This document shows positions 57,869-64,000 of a stretch of DNA of 64,000 nt, in pieces. The stretch covers positions 174,977,501 through 175,041,500 of the forward strand of contig CM032228.1 in the NCBI GenBank assembly GCA_019009955.1, read 5' to 3'. The stretch is from Riptortus pedestris (lineage: Eukaryota; Arthropoda; Insecta; Hemiptera; Alydidae). A program made the position numbers and the translations under genes. Within the stretch, counting starts at the first letter, position 1. Each line of letters begins with the position of its first letter. Below the pieces are notes generated by a model. It worked only from the letters and a program-made list of their open reading frames with translations. It was not told where the DNA came from and did no database searches.

Positions 57869-58188
57869 CATTGTGCACCCACACCGAGGAGTGGCTACAA
57901 TGTAGAAGGCACCTAGCCGCGAGGCCTTAATCCTTCTACACCAATCCAACAACCTCGTGGACACTGAGGACTCGCTACGATGGTCAGAAGCGAGTCCTAT
58001 GGAAGGGACGGTCCCCTACTACCCAGCTCCCACACGAGAGAAGAACTCCCGTACATGTACCAGTTTTCCTGGCCTGTACGTCCTCGTGCTTTGAACACAC
58101 GACCACTACGTCTGCGACCGGCAGTGAGGGAACCTCCCTTACTTACAGAAAAAAAAAAAAAAAAAAAAAAGTGTAATGCGTCGAGTAT

Positions 58189-61100
58189 TTACTTTTCTAG
58201 GCTATCCTTCTTGAGGTCTTGTATGTGCCACCTCCCCGCCGATTTTCCCTTTTCAAGGTCCTCCAACTCAGCTATGAGAGGCGTCACCATCTTGCGGATT
58301 TTGAACTTTCGAAATTTTGGCGCTAATTTATGGGAGAAGTACTCTCCTGAATCAGATTGGGGATGAGTTCTGCACCAAACTAACTCTCCCGCCTGATACG
58401 TCTGCTGTCTTCTTCTCAAATTGTATGAATGTCGGCTCTTCTCGTAGGCTGCATTCAAGTTCTTTTTGACCTCTTCGTATAAGGCCGACATCTTCTTCAT
58501 TTTCTCCAGGTGCTTTCCCCGGTTAACAACTAATTCTTCAGCTACATTGCCAGATTGTTCTCCACCATAGTCTTCTCCAGATCTTGCCAATTCCCTGCCA
58601 TGGTTTAGATACGCCGGCATGAATCCGGTTGCCTCGTGAACAGCAGTCTTTAAAGCGAACGACAGCTGAGGAATGTTCTCATCCCAAGAACGATGATTCC
58701 CTTTCACGTAGGAGGCGATCATTGTTTTGATAACTCTATTGACTCGTTCCGTTGGGTTGGACTGAGGATGATACAGTGCTGTAAACCATATCTTCACCTT
58801 CCAGTCTTTCATTTTCTGAGTAAACTCCTTCCCTCGGAATTGCACTCCATTGTCACAAATGACGATCTGTGGCACTCCAAACATCATGAAGACATGTTCT
58901 TCGACAAGATTTGCCACTGTTTTTGAGTTAGCCTTCTTCAGGGGTAGAATCACCGAGTACTTAGAGAAATAATCTAACACCACTAGCAAATGTCTGTTTT
59001 TCTTAACCGTACATGGTAGTGGTCCCATCAGATCTGTAGTTATCATCTGCCAAGGGGTATCCACCGTTTTCTGTCTTCCCATAAATCCGATAGGTTTCCT
59101 CTGAACTGGTTTCTGCTCTAGGCAGGTTTCGCACCGTGCTATGTAACGATTTACATCTGCTCTCATCCCAGGCCAGTAATATTTACACTTAATTCTCTGT
59201 AGGGTTTTGAAGGAACCAAGATGACCTGAAATTGTGCTATCATGGTACTCCATTAGTATCAGCTTCCTCTTTGGCTTGGGAACTATTATCTTCCATGGCC
59301 TATCTTCACCGAGGATATGGTAGTTATCTATTACTCTCTTTTGTAATTGTCCATTTTCTAATCTCCACTGAGGGTAATTCTGAGGTTCCTTTCTAACTTT
59401 TGCAACCATCTTCGAGTACCAAACGTCCGGATTATCTTCGTCGTTCTTCATGTCGACAACATTCACTCCTTCTGTTTCGTGAAGCCTTGACAATGCATCA
59501 GCAACCTTGTTCTGCTTTCCTGGTCTATGCTCAATCTTGAAGTTGTATTGTTGTAGCTTTACAGCCCATCTCGCTAATCTACCGCTGGGATCTTTTAAAC
59601 TGTTTAGCCATTTCAAGGCCATGTGGTCGGTTATAACCTTGAATTCCATGCCTTCTAAATATAGACGGAATTTTTCAATGGCCCACAGAACTGCAAGACA
59701 GTCCAACTCAGTTGCAGAGTATTTCTTTTCGGCTGTAGTAAGACCTCTACTTGCGTATGCTATGGGTTGCTCTCCATGAGTACCAGTTTGAGATAATACT
59801 GCTCCTAGTCCAGATGTGGATGCATCAGTCTGGAGGGTAAACGGCTTGTCAAAATTGGGACAAGTCAGAAGTGGTGATGAGACCAGTTTTTCTTTTATTT
59901 CCACAAAAGCTTTCTGGTGTTCCTCTCGCCAGTGCCATTTCGACTTCTTCTTCAACAGGCTTGTCAAGGGTGAAATGACCGTTGAGAAATTCGGTAAAAA
60001 ACGACGGTACCACGAAGCTAGTCCTACAAATCTTCTCACATTTTTGACTGTAGTTGGGGTTGGGTAACGGATAATTGCTGATACTTTATCAGGGTCTACT
60101 CTGAGTCCATTCTCATTTACCACATACCCCAGGTATCTTAATTATACTCGGCAAAATTGACTCTTGTCCCAATTGATAGTCAAATTAGCTTCAGCTAATT
60201 TCTTAAAAACGTCTCCCAGGACCTTAATATGTGTCTCAAAATCGGGAGTTACTACAACTACGTCATCGAGGTAGACAAATAAATAAGGTTCTAAATCTGC
60301 TCCTAGGACAGAGTCTATCAACCTTTGCCATGTTGCAGGCGCGTTGTGTAAGCCAAATGGCATCCGAACAAAATTATACAATCCCCTACCTGGGACTGTG
60401 AATGCTGTCTTTTCTTGACTACTTTCTTCAAGCGGTACTTGCCAGTATGCCGATTTAATGTTAATCAATGAAATATATTTGGCATCTCTTAATCTGTTTA
60501 AGATATGACTCACGTAGGGCAAAGGGTATGCGTCTCGCTTTGTAACCGCATTAAGTTGGCGATAGTCCACACAGAACCTGTGGTTTCTGACCAACACAAC
60601 TGGAGAGGACCAGGGACTCTTCGATGGTACGACAATACCGTCATTTATCATCTCATTCAACTTCTTGTCCATGATAGATTGGATATGCGGTGACACTGGG
60701 TAATAACGCTGTTTAATGGGCTGCGATTTGCCAGTGTCTATATAATGTGAAACCTTACTAGTGCATCGTAGTTTCTGAGGTTTCTGTCCCTTCCAATAGT
60801 TGAGGAGGCTATCCAGTGTATTCGCTTGCTCTTCGTTTAATGATGATCGAGCGTTTAATGCTGGTCGGACACTAGCGTCAGTCATTTCTTCACTGAACTC
60901 CCAAACTACATGCAGTACGTCTGGTTTTATCTGCATCTTCTTCCAAAAATCAATACCCAATACAAGGCGGTTATTAAGGTACGGCAAGATTAGGAAGTCA
61001 ATCATCTTTACTTTTCCATTCAGCTCCACTGGTAGGGTGGTAGAGCCAAGTACATCTGTAGGTGATCCATCAGCAAGCGCGAGGCTTACTCTCCCAGCTG

Positions 61101-61356
61101 GATTCATATGGACTCCTGTCTTCCGAAACTCTTCGAAAGTACTCCTATCCATCAAAGATCGTGTAGCTCTTGAATCAAGAAGACCTACCAAAGTGAAACC
61201 CATGATATTTACCTTGAGATAAGGCCTGTTATCTGCAGCCCTTATATTTACGAGAGGTTTAACTTCACCCGCAAATACAGACCTAACAGTCTCCAACCAC
61301 TCCTGCCATTTTGAAGATTTACGATAGGACTTGGGGGTTTGACACGAGCTTCGCCC
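58189..61356 (-). pseudogene. Gypsy Pol: protease, reverse transcriptase, RNase H, integrase
   Basis: One frame of about 1055 codons, open except for a TAA at 60142-60144. The protease has LLDSRATRSLMD, where DSGA is expected (Gly replaced by Arg). RT shows INIKSAYWQVPL (catalytic Asp of motif A replaced by Asn), MPFGLHNAPATWQR and FVYLDDVVV (intact). RNase H has TDASTSGLGAVLSQ and ITDHMALKWL. Integrase has an HHCC zinc motif (HDSTISGHL...CETCLEQ) and the D-D-E set in TTDLMGPLP, CDNGVQFRG and NPTERVNRV, all intact. The frame is -1 relative to gag. The stop and two active-site changes predict an inactive product. Confidence 0.92.
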
Positions 61357-62651
61357 TAATTTGCTCGTCCCCCTGATCCGTTTCCCTTACTCTTTCCGCA
61401 TGAACCATCCTCCCTTGGAACACCTGATTTTTCACAAAAGTCTTTCTTTCCTTGTGTGCAGTCCTTGAAGCTGTGTCCTGACTGATCACAGTTTCTACAT
61501 TTCTTAGCAGGACAGTCTCTTGCATAATGTCCTACTCGAGATCATATGAAACATCTAACTGGTGTCTGAACTTCTTTCACACCAGCTTCGTTGGCATGAA
61601 ATCTTGTGTTTGTTGATCTACTGGTGGATGGCCGATATGATAGATCCGGTTCTAACAGGTTTCTTCCAGTTGGAGGTGGTCGGTGATTCTCAACTCTCCA
61701 TTTCGCATCTTCAAGTTGACGACCAAGTCTAATTAGGTCTCTAACAGTCTGGATGTCATACAGAGCTAACCGATCGACATAGAAAGGCAGAATATTCTTT
61801 CTAAGAATCTTTATCATTTCCGCTTCTGGTGGTACCCTGGGCAACCTGTGAAAATAGTTGTTCATAACTGCGCAATATACTCCAATAGACTCGTTAGGAC
61901 CTTGCGTGCGCCTCCTAATTTCTTCCTATAGTCGATCCTCATAATCCCTGGGTTCAAACTCTAGCTTCAGTTCGTCCACCAACTCCGACCAAGTTCCGAG
62001 CATCTTCTTCAATGACTTCACCAAGATAAGAGCAGGGCCTTGAAACAAATCGTAAGCCGAGCTATACAAGTCCTCCTCTGTTAAATTCCTAGCATGTCGT
62101 AGTTCTTCTACTGTTTCAAGAAAAGCGCTAATGCTAGGTCCTTCGCCGTCACCAGAAAATTGAACGCCCCAATCTTTTATTGGAATTTGAGGTTTCTTTA
62201 TAACTACCGCTCTGGAGTCTCCGGTGTTTCTAAGATCAGTTTTCTTACCCTGTGCTGATGCTTCATCATCTTCAGACTCACTCTCTAGAGTTTCCTTAAC
62301 TCTGCCATATAATTCCAAACATTCCTCCAAAAAGCCTGATTTCTGTTTGCTACTTTCATCATCCTTCATATTAATGCGGGATATCCTATTTATTAAGTAC
62401 AGTAGAACCGCTTCAAACTTCCTTACCTCAGGTGCTTCTATGTTCAGTTTCTCCAGCCTCTCCTGGCAGTGCTTCAATTCGGTGGCTGGATCCAAGTAAG
62501 CCACATTGGGAGAAAATAGCTTTCCTTCCTTTTCCATCTTCAGTAATAATCTTAATTTTTTCCTCATGTCATGAACTGTCTTTAATTCTGTTACTCCTCT
62601 AATTTTTAATTCATACTCTAAATCCTCCTTATTTAACCTATCTATATCCAT
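61356..62651 (-). pseudogene. Gypsy Gag with SAP-like N-terminus and zinc knuckles
   Basis: A 431-codon frame from ATG at 62651 to TAG at 61356, with premature stops at 61926-61928 (TAG) and 61542-61544 (TGA). The N-terminus MDIDRLNKEDLEYELKIRGV is SAP-like, as in the gag at 23842. The central part (YDLFQGPALILVKSLKK) is capsid-like. The second stop replaces the second Cys of knuckle one (CFI-stop-SRVGHYARDC), while knuckle two, CRNCDQSGHSFKDC, is intact. It overlaps pol in a -1 arrangement usual for Gypsy. Confidence 0.85.
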
Positions 62652-63033
62652 TTTTAATTGTTTATCAATATATATACCAAGAAAAAAAATTAATATAATA
62701 TTATTCTTTATAATAATAGTAAGATAAGAGGAAGAAATATTTAGTTCTAAAAATAATCATCTCTAAAAATAATTATCAACTAACTAACTAACTAGCTAAA
62801 CCCTAAATAAGAAATGTACTCTTCCATCTTAAATATTAAGGAAAGCAAACAATTTTTTTTCTTTAATTACTCCTAATTAAAATAATTCTAATTTTTCTAA
62901 ATCAACAAAAAGAACACACAACAAATTATCCTTACAAAAAAAAAATAATTCATATATCATTACTAATACCACTAATCCTAACCATAATATATTTTATATC
63001 AATATTTTTATATTATTCTTAATTATTTTTAAT

Positions 63034-63057
63034 CGAGCCCCACGTTGTAAGGCGCCA
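63034..63057 (-). other. Primer-binding-site candidate
   Basis: Minus-strand TGGCGCCTTACAACGTGGGG begins with TGG four bases after the LTR end and resembles Gypsy primer sites of the TGGCGCC class. The matching tRNA was not determined. Confidence 0.5.
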
Positions 63058-63061
63058 CTAA

Positions 63062-63135
63062 TGCCACCCACGACCGGGTAACAAGACTGCCAAGCTCAGT
63101 GGAGAAGGGCGTGGCACACTGGAGCGAGTGATAGG
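63062..63135 (-). repeat. 5' LTR, remaining U5 end
   Basis: GC-rich sequence ends on the minus strand in TCGTGGGTGGCA, a CA terminus directly before the primer site. Upstream it passes abruptly into AT-rich flank, so only about 70 bp of LTR survive. Confidence 0.4.
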
Positions 63136-64000
63136 GTAAGCCGGACATTCATAAATATCTCCGTTTCTACTGGTCCTAGAATATTGATTCTGGTGTCATT
63201 TTAAAGCACATCAAATACTCTATTGAACTACATGATCAGAAATTTTTTAGGCAATTTTGTCAGATGCAATATAACGGTAGGATGAATTTTAAATGTGTAC
63301 ATACAGATTATGTATCACTTACTAAGTTGAGAATTGTGATTTGTAGACACATAACATCAACATATGTTTTATAAAAACACGTATTTAACTATTTAGCTAT
63401 TTCTTCGAACGTGAATGGCGGCTTCAATTGCGTAGAGGAGAAGGCGTTTTACACCGTACGTAGTTGGGAAAGGTCCGCGGGAGGTATAATACGTCTTCCG
63501 CACCGAAAGTGTTAACACTAAAAGTAAAATATTTAATGAATAGGCAAGTTTAGGCAAGATCTGACGACGCTGTAAATAAGACAATATACTCCTAAAAGCA
63601 TGCCAAGTGGTATTTTTTCAAGCAAATACAAGCGATTTGCGAATTCAATTAAATAAAATTATTTTCAGCTCGATGTAATAAAAAAAAAGAAAAAAAAAAA
63701 GAGGAATTTTAAAAACCTTTTGTGCCAGTTTTTGATTTGTTATAATACCCTTAATGTGTACTGGAAACAACAATAATTTATAAAATTAAATAAGAGTTCA
63801 CAACGAATTTAATAAGCCAAGGCTTTTTTTAACATAGCAATTATAACCAGGCATTATGTAAAAACCATTGCATTAATATGGCTAAAAATCAATCTGCCCA
63901 ATTGAAAAGGGTTTATGTGGTACAAACAATACAATAAAAATCCCAAATTAAAACTTTTATTTTTTCCCCCAATGTCCAACATTACTGAAGGATCGCTCCA
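63136..64000. other. AT-rich non-coding flank
   Basis: No supported gene or repeat; a poly(A)-rich run lies near 63678-63702. Confidence 0.5.

Larger units (their letters stand above)
57722..63135 (-). mobile_element. Near-complete Ty3/Gypsy retrotransposon
   Basis: On the minus strand the order is a truncated 5' LTR end, a PBS-like site, a leader, gag (62651-61356), pol in the -1 frame (61356-58189), a 3' region, a polypurine tract and a truncated 3' LTR start. Domain order protease-RT-RNase H-integrase identifies Ty3/Gypsy. Gag carries two premature stops, and pol carries one in-frame stop plus changes at key protease and RT residues. Frames are otherwise intact, so the insertion is comparatively young but inactive. 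No env ORF is visible. Confidence 0.9.

Noticed and set aside
58144..58170. Poly(A) tail of a retroposon next to the Gypsy 3' end
   Set aside because: No target duplication or element body could be found; treated as a homopolymer run inside the Gypsy 3' region.

Overview
This window looks like AT-rich, repeat-dense nuclear DNA of an arthropod, most likely an insect with a large genome. The evidence is long TA, GA, CT and GT microsatellites, tRNA-derived SINEs, several decayed RNase H-bearing LINEs, Ty3/Gypsy LTR elements, a Penelope-like element with a GIY-YIG domain, and a piggyBac-like element bounded by TTAA. No prokaryotic gene organisation is present. I see no intact multi-exon host gene that I can name.

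Layout. 0-12 kb: non-coding DNA, a LINE RNase H fragment (2.7-3.6 kb, -), an inverted SINE pair (8.1-8.5 kb) and a decayed LINE (8.7-11.9 kb, -) carrying a SINE-like insertion. 12-21 kb: SINEs, two copies of a TA-bearing interspersed repeat (called R2 here; not the R2 retrotransposon), a near-perfect palindrome and a 0.5-kb GA tract. 21-26 kb: a LINE broken first by a solo LTR and then by an internally deleted LTR retroelement of the same LTR family. 26-33 kb: SINEs, R2 copies, a foldback and a LINE tail. 33.5-38.3 kb: a 26-bp minisatellite with nested higher-order periods of 130 and 1144 bp. 38.4-41.6 kb: a 3.1-kb inverted-repeat element inserted in a SINE with an ATGG duplication. 44.3-45.7 kb: a Penelope-like element. 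47.0-48.05 kb: a piggyBac-like element in another SINE. 57.7-63.1 kb: a near-complete Gypsy element, minus strand.

The least explained signal is a set of short ORFs near 6.5, 13.4, 20.3, 28.9, 41.6, 50.6 and 55.2 kb. Their translations look related to one another. The best pair (20278-20685 and 28859-29215) aligns without gaps for about 80 residues, and in the stretches I compared by codon most synonymous-type differences fall at third positions. I do not recognise the family. It could be a dispersed or tandem gene or exon family, or the ORF of an unrecognised mobile element.

How the parts relate: almost everything readable is mobile DNA nested in older mobile DNA (inverted-repeat element in SINE, piggyBac in SINE, LTR in LINE, SINE in LINE). 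Relative insertion order can therefore be read directly. All alignments were made by eye; domain names rest on motif recognition.
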